From contig JAUXIJ010000036.1 in NCBI GenBank assembly GCA_030621085.1, positions 1-33,424 of the forward strand: 33,424 bases of DNA, read 5' to 3'. The DNA comes from Candidatus Cloacimonadota bacterium. GTDB lineage: Bacteria > Cloacimonadota > Cloacimonadia > Cloacimonadales > TCS61. A program made the position numbers and the translations under genes. This document shows, piece by piece, positions 1 to 8,230 of this stretch. The notes beneath the pieces were generated by a model. That model was not told the origin of the DNA. It did not search any database and was given only the letters and a program-made list of their open reading frames with translations. How positions within the stretch are numbered: the stretch's first letter is position 1; the number at the start of each line of letters is the position of its first letter.

Positions 1-242
1 CCGAAACAACGATTCAGTTCACCGCAGAGAACGTAGAGAGCGCAGAGGTTATAATTTATAATATTAAGGGGCAGAAAATAAAAACGTTTGATGTCATCCT
101 GTGCGGAGGTGAAGGACAATCTTCAATGATATGGAATGGAACGGACGATAACGACAAACCGGTTTCATCAGGAATATATTTTTATAAATTGAGAGTTTAT
201 GGAAAAGAGACTGCATCAAAAAAAATGATATTAATTAAATAA
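1..242 (+). CDS. Secreted protein, 3' end only: C-terminal sorting domain
   Basis: This is the last 79 codons of a gene that begins outside the window, read from base 3 to the TAA at 240-242. The visible part is a FlgD-Ig-like / type IX secretion type A sorting domain: a strand with IIYNIKGQKIK, then WNGTDDNDKPVSSGIYFYKL and a basic end (KKMILIK). In FCB bacteria such domains direct secretion across the outer membrane and are usually removed or anchored there. The following gene ends in the same domain, so the two are probably secreted by the same route. Bases 21-48 consist of three 9-nt repeat units coding for TAE-NVE-SAE. The function of the missing part cannot be told. Confidence 0.8.
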   Translation, partial: ETTIQFTAENVESAEVIIYNIKGQKIKTFDVILCGGEGQSSMIWNGTDDNDKPVSSGIYFYKLRVYGKETASKKMILIK

Positions 243-292
243 AAAATTAAGGACTCTATGAAAAATGAAGAATTTAAACAAGTGAGGTATAG

Positions 293-2419
293 ATGAAGTA
301 TTATCTATCTTTTTTATCTTTAATAATGTTATGTACTCCTATTAGTTCAAACAATATTTCATGGATCCATCCACTTCCACAAGGTAATTCATTATTATCC
401 ATTACACATGTTGATGATATTCTATTCACTGTTGGAGAATATGGAACAATCATGAAATCAGTAGATTATGGGGAGAATTGGGATTTTGAAAATAAGGTTT
501 GTGGAATTGAAACTTACCTTAGAGATGTTACTTTCTGTGATGCTGACATTGGTTTAATTGTGGGTGATGATGGTGTTGTACTAAGAACTGAAAATGGTGG
601 AAATTTCTGGAATTTGATTGATAGTGGAATAAATGCTGATATTCTTTGTATTGAATTTATTGATGTTACTACTGCATATGCTGGGACGAGCCAGGGATTA
701 TATAAAACAACAGATTTAGGAAACGAATGGCTATTTTGTGGTTTATATGGTTATATTAAATCAATTAATTTTCTCACAGAGCAAATTGGATTTTTAACTA
801 GAGGAAATCAAATATTTAAAACAGAGGACGGTGGAAATAACTGGTATTGTATTTATAACTTAACAATTGGTGATTCTAATTGGATAAGTGATATTTGTTT
901 TTTTAATGATAGTATTGGACTTTTTGTTGGAGGATTTTATGATGATGGGTTTCCTGATCCTAATGTTGTTATTTATAAAACATATAATGGTGGAATTGAT
1001 TGGTCACAAAAGCAAATGTCTTTGGGGGCTGTAATATCAATTAGTAACCAAAATAATTATGTATATACCCCAATAGGAATTGATGACTATATGTTTGGGA
1101 GTATTTATCAGTCAGATGATTATGGAGAAAATTGGTATGTTTCTTACAACAGTGGCAATCCACCAATATACTCAATTTCATTATTAAATGATTTAGCTAT
1201 CGCAGTTGGGTATGGTGGGAAGATACTCAAACAGGAAATTAATAATACCTTCTGGGACGAAATAGGTCTGTATTTAAGCTTTCGCTTAGTTGATATACAG
1301 TTTGTTAATAGTGAAATTGGCTATCTTTCAACTTACGACGATTATATATATAAATCTCAAGATGGTGGGAATACTTGGGAGTATGTGAATTCTAATACTC
1401 TTATTAATAAGTTCTTTTTTATTAACGAAGATTTAGGTTTTGGATTAGGTTATGGAACAACGAGTGGGATGATTTATAAAACTATTGATGGAGGTTTAAA
1501 TTGGCAATGGGTTTATTTTTCAACTTCAAGTAATCACCATACAGATATTTTCTTTGTTAATTCGGAAATTGGTTTTGTTGCAGGATATTTATATACTTCT
1601 GATTATATTTTAATAACAGAAGATGGTGGTGAAAATTGGCAGTCTATTAATATAGATGAAGTTGGCACAATAATGGATATTTGCTTTATTAATGAGGATA
1701 TTGGATTCTTTGTTGATGGGCAAAATGTTTTTAAAACTATTAATGGGGGTTATAATTGGTTAAATTGTTATAGTACTTATGGTATTTATTCAATTTTCTT
1801 TCCTTCACAACAAACAGGTTATATTGTTGGCTATAATAATGATATCATTAAAACAATTGATTGTGGTAATAATTGGTTTTCTCTAAGTACTCCTCTTAAT
1901 GAACATCATAATGCATATTTTATTAATGACGATATTGGATTTGTTTCTGGTGACATCAATTTTATAAAAACTGAAGATGGTGGAAATTCATGGCAGGTTT
2001 ATGATTATCTAACTTCAGTTTTTAACAATTTAAGCAAGATACTCTTTTTTGATGAGAATCATGGTTTGATAGTAGGTGATCAATGTATATTTAGATATGA
2101 AGATGAAACAGGATTTTCTGATTGTGTGTTGATATCAAGTAATGATAGATTGATTAATTACCCTAATCCTTTTAATCCATCCACAACAATCTCATTTTCC
2201 ACCGCAGAGGACGCAGAGAACGTAGAGATAGAAATCTATAATATCAAAGGTCAAAAAGTGAAAGAACTTCTCATCGTCACGCCCTCTCCCGATCACATTT
2301 TCTCGGTAACCTGGGACGGAATGGATGGAAATAACCAGCCTGTTTCAAGTGGAATATATTTTTGTAAATTAAAAACTGGGAATAAAAATATTATAAAAAA
2401 AATGCTATTATTAAAATAA
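293..2419 (+). CDS. Secreted Asp-box (YCF48/BNR-like) beta-propeller with C-terminal sorting domain
   Basis: 708 aa. Residues 1-20 are a signal peptide (hydrophobic FLSLIMLC core). The body is built of about 12 repeats ending in a short aromatic Asp-box-like motif, for example SVDYGENW, TENGGNFW, TEDGGNNW, TYNGGIDW, SQDGGNTW, TIDGGLNW, TEDGGENW and TINGGYNW, spaced about 40-50 residues apart. This is the pattern of YCF48/sortilin-like propellers. From about residue 620 there is YPNPFNPSTTISF followed by a FlgD-like domain ending in IKKMLLLK, the typical C-terminal sorting signal of this group. A GTGAGG sequence lies 5 bases before the ATG. The product is probably an extracellular or surface structural or binding protein. 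Asp-box propellers are rarely catalytic without sialidase residues, and no enzymatic motif is seen. Bases 2201-2227 carry the same 9-nt repeat as the preceding gene. Confidence 0.85.
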   Translation: MKYYLSFLSLIMLCTPISSNNISWIHPLPQGNSLLSITHVDDILFTVGEYGTIMKSVDYGENWDFENKVCGIETYLRDVTFCDADIGLIVGDDGVVLRTENGGNFWNLIDSGINADILCIEFIDVTTAYAGTSQGLYKTTDLGNEWLFCGLYGYIKSINFLTEQIGFLTRGNQIFKTEDGGNNWYCIYNLTIGDSNWISDICFFNDSIGLFVGGFYDDGFPDPNVVIYKTYNGGIDWSQKQMSLGAVISISNQNNYVYTPIGIDDYMFGSIYQSDDYGENWYVSYNSGNPPIYSISLLNDLAIAVGYGGKILKQEINNTFWDEIGLYLSFRLVDIQFVNSEIGYLSTYDDYIYKSQDGGNTWEYVNSNTLINKFFFINEDLGFGLGYGTTSGMIYKTIDGGLNWQWVYFSTSSNHHTDIFFVNSEIGFVAGYLYTSDYILITEDGGENWQSINIDEVGTIMDICFINEDIGFFVDGQNVFKTINGGYNWLNCYSTYGIYSIFFPSQQTGYIVGYNNDIIKTIDCGNNWFSLSTPLNEHHNAYFINDDIGFVSGDINFIKTEDGGNSWQVYDYLTSVFNNLSKILFFDENHGLIVGDQCIFRYEDETGFSDCVLISSNDRLINYPNPFNPSTTISFSTAEDAENVEIEIYNIKGQKVKELLIVTPSPDHIFSVTWDGMDGNNQPVSSGIYFCKLKTGNKNIIKKMLLLK

Positions 2420-2446
2420 AATTGAATAAAAAATAGGAGAAATTAA

Positions 2447-3634
2447 ATGACCAAAAGAACGATTGTAACAATGCCAGGTGACGGTATTGGGAAAACCGTT
2501 TTAAAAGAAGCGATTCGGGTTTTAGATGCAGTTGGTTTCAAAGCTGAATACATACATGCAGATATCGGTTGGGAATTCTGGTGTAAAGAAGGAAATCCGC
2601 TTCCGCAAAGAACTTTGGACCTTTTAGAAAAGCACAAGATCAGTTTGTTTGGAGCGATAACTTCCAAACCCAAAAGTGAAGCCGCCAAAGAACTCGATCC
2701 CAGGCTGGAAGGGAAAGGATATGTTTATTACAGTCCGATAGTTGGCTTGCGGCAACATTTTAAGTTGGATATCTGTCAGCGTCCGTGTAAAACTTTTAAA
2801 GGAAATCCGCTTAATTTCATCAGGAAAGGAAAAGGCGATACTATCGAAGAACCAGAAGTGGATGTGGTGGTTTTCCGTCAAAATACAGAAGGATTGTATG
2901 GTGGTGTAGAATGGACTGATCCACCTGATCAGGTTTATAATGCTTTGATGACTCATCCGAAATTTGAGAAGAATTTTGGTTGGTCTCCTAAAGAAGAATT
3001 AGCAGTTTCAACTCGTATCTTCACAAAAAAATATTCGGAAAGAATCTGTAGAGCAGCTTTTGAGTATGCTAAGAAATTCTGTTATAAAAGAGTAACTCTT
3101 TGTGAAAAACCAAACGTGATTCGCGAAACTTCCGGAATGCTGTTGGCAATTTGTCGTGAAATGGAAAAGGAATATGAAGGAATCTGGTTCGATTATACAA
3201 ACATTGATGCTCAAATGATGTGGCTTACCAAAAATCCTGAAACTTATGGAATTATTATTGCCGGTAATATGTTCGGTGATATCGTTTCCGACGGTTTTGC
3301 TGGGCTGGTTGGTGGGCTTGGTTTTGCCTGTAGTGCCAATATCGGAGAAGAAGTTGCTATCTTTGAACCAACTCACGGTTCTGCTCCGAAATATGAAAAT
3401 CTGGAGCCATCAATAGTTAATCCAATAGCAATGATCCTTTCTGCCTGTATGATGCTGGATTATATTGGAGAAGTCGAAAAAGCAAAACAGATCAGAAATG
3501 CCATCACAAAAGTTCTGGAAGATGGAGAAGTTAGAGCCTATGATATGCTAAAATTGCGAGGAAGTCAGGAAGTTCTGCAGCAAGGTGCAGCTTCTACAAC
3601 TGAAATGACGAACGCAATTATTGCGGAATTGTAA
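2447..3634 (+). CDS. Isocitrate/isopropylmalate dehydrogenase family enzyme, probably NADP-linked isocitrate dehydrogenase
   Basis: 395 aa, the usual length for a dimeric beta-decarboxylating dehydrogenase. The N-terminus has the family PGDGIG loop. QNTEGLYGG carries the catalytic Tyr, CEKPNVIRET the catalytic Lys, and DYTNIDAQMM and GNMFGDIVSD the metal-binding Asp residues. The cofactor loop reads HGSAPKY; Lys-Tyr at this place is the NADP signature of bacterial isocitrate dehydrogenases, whereas NAD enzymes have Asp-Ile. The substrate loop SPIVGLR keeps Ser and Arg of the SxNxxLR motif, but Ile replaces Asn, so the exact substrate (isocitrate, homoisocitrate or a related malate) is not certain. 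It is the first gene of an operon with two aconitase-family genes downstream, which favours isocitrate. Ribosome binding site AGGAG lies 8 bases before the ATG. Confidence 0.85.
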   Translation: MTKRTIVTMPGDGIGKTVLKEAIRVLDAVGFKAEYIHADIGWEFWCKEGNPLPQRTLDLLEKHKISLFGAITSKPKSEAAKELDPRLEGKGYVYYSPIVGLRQHFKLDICQRPCKTFKGNPLNFIRKGKGDTIEEPEVDVVVFRQNTEGLYGGVEWTDPPDQVYNALMTHPKFEKNFGWSPKEELAVSTRIFTKKYSERICRAAFEYAKKFCYKRVTLCEKPNVIRETSGMLLAICREMEKEYEGIWFDYTNIDAQMMWLTKNPETYGIIIAGNMFGDIVSDGFAGLVGGLGFACSANIGEEVAIFEPTHGSAPKYENLEPSIVNPIAMILSACMMLDYIGEVEKAKQIRNAITKVLEDGEVRAYDMLKLRGSQEVLQQGAASTTEMTNAIIAEL

Positions 3635-3668
3635 AAGATAACAGAACTTCTTTGAAAAGGAGAAAACA

Positions 3669-4214
3669 ATGGATATCAATGAATTATGGTCAGAATTGGC
3701 TTGGATCAAAGATGTTAATTTACGAGCAAAAGTTACCAAAACCTGGGAGCTTGCTTTAAAAAGAAGCGTTCTTACCGGAGAAGAACTGCAGAAAATCCCG
3801 TTTACGCTACTTTGCGGACCCGATCTAAAAGTTACTTTTATGGATCACAAACGCAGCGTAGTTCATATTGCTAAAGCTGCTGGAGAAAAAGTTAACGAAT
3901 TTTATCACGGAGAACTTCCCGTGGATATGGATGTTCTTATCGCAGGAGCGATTCTGGCAGATGTTGGAAAACTATTGGAATATATTCTGGATGAAAATGG
4001 AAAAGCTATTCAGGGGGCATATGGGAAATATCTTCGTCATCCTTTTAGTGGTGTTTCCATCGCAGAAGAGTGCGGCGTTCCTGCTGAAGTCTGTCATATA
4101 ATTGCCACACACGCCGGTGAAGGTAATATGGTAAAAAGAACCACTGAAGCATACATTGTTCATCACGCAGATTTTATGACGTTTCTGCCGTTTAAAGAAA
4201 GACTAAAAGTATAA
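3669..4214 (+). CDS. HD-domain-like protein in the dehydrogenase/aconitase operon
   Basis: 181 aa. The spacing of conserved residues follows an HD phosphohydrolase: MDHKRSV (first His), ILADVGK (place of the HD pair), LRHPFSG, ATHAGEG and VHHADFM (last Asp). The His of the HD pair is replaced by Ala (AD instead of HD), so one metal ligand is missing. It may be a weakened hydrolase or a ligand-binding regulator. It starts 34 bases after the dehydrogenase stop with a strong AAGGAG site and is evidently translated from the same transcript. A regulatory or repair role for the neighbouring enzymes is only a guess. Fold assignment is moderately sure; function is unknown. Confidence 0.65.
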   Translation: MDINELWSELAWIKDVNLRAKVTKTWELALKRSVLTGEELQKIPFTLLCGPDLKVTFMDHKRSVVHIAKAAGEKVNEFYHGELPVDMDVLIAGAILADVGKLLEYILDENGKAIQGAYGKYLRHPFSGVSIAEECGVPAEVCHIIATHAGEGNMVKRTTEAYIVHHADFMTFLPFKERLKV

Positions 4215-4225
4215 TTATAAATTTC

Positions 4226-4525
4226 AAATTACGAATTACAAATGAAAAAAGAAAATTTGATTGCAGTTAAGAGTTTCAAATTCGCAAAGCGAATATACTT
4301 ACTCTATAAATTCTTGCTTGAAGAAAAGAAAGAGTATATTCTTTCTAAACAAATTCTGCGTAGTGGAACATCTATTGGTGCAAATGTAGAAGAAGCGATC
4401 GGAGCGCAATCGAAAAAAGATTTCATTTCTAAATTATCAATTGCTTATAAAAAAGCTCGTGAAACGCATTATTGGTTCAATTCAAAAATCAGCTAAGCAA
4501 AATTTAAATTCGTAAATCGTAATTC
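4226..4525. repeat. Inverted-repeat-bounded unit around the S23-like gene
   Basis: Bases 4226-4243 (AAATTACGAATTACAAAT) and 4508-4525 are inverted repeats, matching at 15 of 18 positions by eye. They enclose almost exactly the small four-helix-bundle gene; its ATG overlaps the left repeat. The unit lies between the HD gene and the first aconitase gene and has the look of a small inserted cassette. A similar AATTACGAAT pair recurs near 33035-33101. Confidence 0.5.
4242..4496 (+). CDS. Truncated four-helix-bundle protein (S23/intervening-sequence family)
   Basis: 84 aa. The sequence FAKRIYLLYKFL, ILRSGTSIGANVEEAIGAQSKKDF and AYKKARETHYW is that of the 23S rRNA intervening-sequence (S23-like) four-helix-bundle family, usually about 115-125 aa. 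The stop comes just after the ETHYW segment, so most of the last helix is missing. The gene may be a decaying copy or a shorter version. Its function in the family is unknown; copies occur both inside 23S rRNA genes and, as here, free-standing. There is no good ribosome binding site and inverted repeats lie on both sides, so it may be a passenger in the operon. Confidence 0.75.
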   Translation: MKKENLIAVKSFKFAKRIYLLYKFLLEEKKEYILSKQILRSGTSIGANVEEAIGAQSKKDFISKLSIAYKKARETHYWFNSKIS

Positions 4526-4549
4526 TTAATTAAATATAAAGGAGAAAAA

Positions 4550-6358
4550 ATGGCTTTAACACTAATAGAAAAAATCTTGGCAAATCACTCTGATAAAGAA
4601 GTGGTAAAGCCGGGCGAAATAATAGACATTGAAATCGATGTGCGTGCTGCACGAGATTTCGGCGGTGCAAATGTTGTAAAAAATCTTATTAATAACGGAT
4701 TGGAACTCGACGATGTTTCCAAAACATTTTTTACATTCGATTGCAACCCGACGGGCTCAGATCAAAAATATGCCGCAAATCAGCAATATTGCAGGATGTT
4801 TGCCCGGGAGAAAGGAATTAAAATCTATGATGTGAATGCCGGAATCGGAACGCATCTCGTCATTGAAAAAGGTTTGGCATTACCGGGAAGCACGGTTATT
4901 TCCACAGATTCCCACGCTAATATTCTGGGAGCGATCGGAGCTTTTGGACAGGGAATGGGAGATCGTGATATTGCTGCTGCCTGGGCAAGCGGAAAAAGCT
5001 GGTTCAAAGTCCCAAAATCTATTAAGCTTACATTAAAAGGAAAACGTCCCGAAAATATATATGCAAAGGATATTGTATTGAATCTTCTGCATAAATTCGG
5101 AGCAAATAAGCTTCTGGGTTGTTCTGTAGAACTCTATGGTGATGATGTTGAAAAACTGACGCTCGATGAAAGGATCACGGTTTCATCGATGGCAACGGAA
5201 ATGGGAGCGATAATCATTTTAATCCCACCTTCAGATGAGATTTACAAATATTGTGAAGAGCGTTCCGGTAAGAAAATCGAAAAAATTTCTGCAGGTAAAG
5301 ATGCAGATTATTTCCAAGAATACGAACTCGATTTCAGCAGTTTCATTCCAATGGTTTCTCGCCCCGGACATCCCGATGATTCAATAGATATAAACGAGGT
5401 ATTTCAAACAAAAATTGATTCTGCATTTATTGGAAGCTGCACAAACGGAAGGATCGAGGATATGCGGGAAGCAGCAAAAATACTGAAACACAGAAAAGTC
5501 GCTCCAGGCGTTGTGTTGAAGATTGTTCCGGCAACCGATGAAATCTGGAACAAATGCCTGGAAGAAGGATTAATAGAGATTTTCAAAAAGGCAGGAGTTT
5601 TGGTTGGAAATGCTGGTTGCGCTGGATGTGCTGCTGGACAGATCGGGCAGAACGGACCTGGAGAAATTACGATAAGCACGGGGAATAGAAACTTTGCAGG
5701 AAAACAGGGGAAAGGAAAAGTTTATCTTGGGTCTCCGGCAGAGGTTGCTGCATCGGCTGTAGCGGGTTACATTACAACTCCCGACAGGATTCCTGAAAAA
5801 CCTGCGGAATTTAAAGCTACCGGAGAATTTGAAAAACCATCAGTTTCTAAAAAGGAAAAAGTTGGCGAAAAACCTGTGATCATCGAAGGAAAAGTCTGGC
5901 TCATCGATCAAGATGATATCGATACCGATATGATCTTTCACAATCGTTATCTGACGATCACGGATATTACCGAAATGGGGCAATATACTTTTGATAACTT
6001 GGAAAGCTGGAAAGATTTTACGAAAAAAGCTGAAGCGAGAGATATAATTATTACAGCCAAGAATTTCGGTGCGGGAAGTTCACGTCAGCAAGCAGTGGAT
6101 TGTTTCAAATCTCTAGGAGTGCAGGCAATTCTGGCAGAATCGTTCGGAGCAATTTACGAGCGAAACGCCATTAATGCCGCTTTCCCGATTCTTACTTATG
6201 AAAATATTTCTAATCTTGAATTGAAACAAAGAGATAAGATTCGAGTAGATTTTGAGAAAGGAATTTTAACTAATTTAGAGAATGATAAATCTGTGGAGAT
6301 CAATAAGTTTTCTAGTGTTCAAACGGAGATTTATAAACGAGATGGTTTGTTGAAATAA
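4550..6358 (+). CDS. Aconitase-family (de)hydratase, fused large and small subunits, divergent paralogue 1
   Basis: 602 aa. Residues 1 to about 420 form the iron-sulfur catalytic part: STDSHAN, SCTNGRIEDM with the first cluster Cys, then NAGCAGCAAG with the CxxC pair for the 4Fe-4S cluster. A linker near residues 420-445 leads to the swivel (LeuD-like) domain with DQDDIDTDMI, the substrate loop residues YLTI, and KNFGAGSSRQQA. Compared with the next gene, several usual residues differ: DC for DH near residue 65, DSHA for DSHT, and GSSRQQ for GSSREH. The catalytic Ser is kept. It probably interconverts hydroxy-tricarboxylates (citrate/isocitrate or an analogue such as homocitrate or isopropylmalate). 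Start chosen for AAGGAG at 4539-4544. The next gene follows within 25 bases. Confidence 0.8.
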   Translation: MALTLIEKILANHSDKEVVKPGEIIDIEIDVRAARDFGGANVVKNLINNGLELDDVSKTFFTFDCNPTGSDQKYAANQQYCRMFAREKGIKIYDVNAGIGTHLVIEKGLALPGSTVISTDSHANILGAIGAFGQGMGDRDIAAAWASGKSWFKVPKSIKLTLKGKRPENIYAKDIVLNLLHKFGANKLLGCSVELYGDDVEKLTLDERITVSSMATEMGAIIILIPPSDEIYKYCEERSGKKIEKISAGKDADYFQEYELDFSSFIPMVSRPGHPDDSIDINEVFQTKIDSAFIGSCTNGRIEDMREAAKILKHRKVAPGVVLKIVPATDEIWNKCLEEGLIEIFKKAGVLVGNAGCAGCAAGQIGQNGPGEITISTGNRNFAGKQGKGKVYLGSPAEVAASAVAGYITTPDRIPEKPAEFKATGEFEKPSVSKKEKVGEKPVIIEGKVWLIDQDDIDTDMIFHNRYLTITDITEMGQYTFDNLESWKDFTKKAEARDIIITAKNFGAGSSRQQAVDCFKSLGVQAILAESFGAIYERNAINAAFPILTYENISNLELKQRDKIRVDFEKGILTNLENDKSVEINKFSSVQTEIYKRDGLLK

Positions 6359-6372
6359 TTTGAAATTTCCAA

Positions 6373-6378
6373 AAGGAG
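6373..6378 (+). promoter_or_regulatory. Ribosome binding site deciding the start of aconitase paralogue 2
   Basis: AAGGAG, 5 bases before the ATG at 6384. It makes the upstream in-frame TTG at 6360 unlikely as a start. Confidence 0.75.
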
Positions 6379-6383
6379 ACAAA

Positions 6384-8159
6384 ATGGGAAAAACATTTGT
6401 AGAAAAAATATTAAACGCACCCAAAGGTGCGATAGTTTTTCGCAAACCGAATATTGTTCTTACACATGATAACACAGCAAGTATAAAGAACACGTTCAAT
6501 AAAATGGGAGGAGAAAAAGTTTTTGATGCTAATCAACTTCTCGTGGTTCTTGACCACAATGCTCCACCTACCAATGCCAAACTTGCAAACCAGTATCAAA
6601 CTATTCGTGATTTTGTGAAAGAACAAGGTATAAAAAAATTCCACGATGTGGGTGATGGGATTTGCCATCAGGTTATGAGCTATCACGCTAAACCGGGAAT
6701 GATAATTGTGGGAAGCGACAGCCACACCTGCACAGCGGGAGCATTCAATGCACTTGCTGCTGGAATTGATAGAACGGAATCCGCAGGCATCTGGAAACGG
6801 GGTGAAACTTGGTTCCGCATTCCTGAAACAATGAAAATTACTTTGAATGGGAAACTTCAAGACGGCGTTTATGCCAAAGATATTTCGCTCTGGATCATCG
6901 GAATGATCGGTTCTGCCGGAGCGAATTATATGAGCATCGAATTTCATGGAGATGGTGTAAAAACTCTTTCCATTTCACAGCGAATGACCCTTACGAATCT
7001 TGCCTCCGAAATGGGAGCAAAAAATGCAGTTTTCCCACCTGATGAAGTTCTGGAAGATTTTCTGGAAGAGAAGATCGAGAACGGAATTTGGGCAGATGAA
7101 GATGCAATTTATGAAAAAGAAATTGAAATAAATCTGGATGAAATCTTCCCGCTGGTTGCAGCTCCACATCACGTGGACAATGTGAAAGCAATTTCCGAAG
7201 TTCAGGGAACAAAACTGAATCAGGGTCTTATCGGAACTTGCACAAACGGACGCTTGGAAGACATCAGAGTTGCTGCCGAAATTCTGGATGGAAAAAAAGT
7301 TGCTGCAAGCTTCCAACTTCTGGTAATTCCCGCTTCCAAAGAAATCTATCTACAAATGATCGAAGAAGGTTTGACCACGAAACTCATGAACGCAGGCGCC
7401 AGCGTGCTGGCAGTTTCATGCGGACCATGTCTGGGCACAGGTCAGGGAATCCCTGCGGATGGTTACACCGTGATTTCTACAGCAAACCGCAATTTTAAAG
7501 GTCGCATGGGAAACAAAGAAGCCAGGATTTTTCTGGCTTCTCCTGCCTGCGTTGCACATTCTGCGATCAAGGGCGAAATCACCGATCCTCGCGGAATCAC
7601 AGCAAATGATGTTTTCCCATTTAAGAAAGAGCAAAGCTCTACTGTGGAGGTGAAAACTGATGATAATCGCAGAGCAGAAGCAACCTGGAATTATGCGGAT
7701 GTGGATAATCTGAATACAGATCAAATGTTTGCTGGAAATTTGACTTACCAGGTTCTCAGTTCCGATCCGGAAGCTATCATGCCATACCTGTTTGTGGATT
7801 TCGATGAGAATTTCACTAAGAATGTACAATCCGGAGACGTAATTATTGCAGGTGAAAACTTCGGCTGCGGCAGTTCACGCGAACATCCCGCTGTAGGACT
7901 GGCTCATGCAGGAGTGAAAGCAGTTATCGTGAAATCTGTGAATCGAATTTTCTATCGTTCATCAGTAAATCAGGGGCTTCCAATTATTGTGATGCCGGAA
8001 GTTGTGGAACATTACAATGCAGGAGATAAAGTAGATGTGAGTTTGGAAGGTGGAATTATCAAAGTGAATGAAAAAGAATTTAAATTCGCTCCGCTTCCAA
8101 AAGAATTGATGGCTATCTTTGAAGCAAAAGGATTAGTGAACTGGATTAAGAAGAATTAG
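6384..8159 (+). CDS. Aconitase-family (de)hydratase, fused large and small subunits, paralogue 2
   Basis: 591 aa from the ATG at 6384, preceded by AAGGAG with 5-base spacing. A TTG at 6360 is in frame but lies before this site and is less likely. The residues are more classical than in the preceding paralogue: DHNAPP, GDGICHQ, GSDSHTCTAGAF, GTCTNGRLED and SCGPCLGTGQG (cluster Cys residues), then a swivel domain with NTDQMF and GENFGCGSSREHPA carrying the catalytic Ser. The layout resembles LeuC joined to LeuD rather than the long AcnA type. With the dehydrogenase at the operon start, citrate to isocitrate is a reasonable reaction, but homoaconitase or isopropylmalate isomerase activity cannot be excluded. 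No synthase of the LeuA or citrate synthase type is in the window. Confidence 0.82.
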   Translation: MGKTFVEKILNAPKGAIVFRKPNIVLTHDNTASIKNTFNKMGGEKVFDANQLLVVLDHNAPPTNAKLANQYQTIRDFVKEQGIKKFHDVGDGICHQVMSYHAKPGMIIVGSDSHTCTAGAFNALAAGIDRTESAGIWKRGETWFRIPETMKITLNGKLQDGVYAKDISLWIIGMIGSAGANYMSIEFHGDGVKTLSISQRMTLTNLASEMGAKNAVFPPDEVLEDFLEEKIENGIWADEDAIYEKEIEINLDEIFPLVAAPHHVDNVKAISEVQGTKLNQGLIGTCTNGRLEDIRVAAEILDGKKVAASFQLLVIPASKEIYLQMIEEGLTTKLMNAGASVLAVSCGPCLGTGQGIPADGYTVISTANRNFKGRMGNKEARIFLASPACVAHSAIKGEITDPRGITANDVFPFKKEQSSTVEVKTDDNRRAEATWNYADVDNLNTDQMFAGNLTYQVLSSDPEAIMPYLFVDFDENFTKNVQSGDVIIAGENFGCGSSREHPAVGLAHAGVKAVIVKSVNRIFYRSSVNQGLPIIVMPEVVEHYNAGDKVDVSLEGGIIKVNEKEFKFAPLPKELMAIFEAKGLVNWIKKN

Positions 8160-8230
8160 TTGCTAGCAATAAGGAGCATAATCTATCAAACCTTTGGTAG
8201 GTGAGTTTAACCTTATAGGAGAGAAATCAA

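Noticed and set aside
6360..6383. TTG start for the second aconitase paralogue
   Set aside because: The added residues include the AAGGAG that serves the ATG at 6384.
7238..7498. 86-codon frame within the second aconitase gene
   Set aside because: It is a shadow in another frame of a strongly coding gene, with no ribosome binding site or recognisable protein features.
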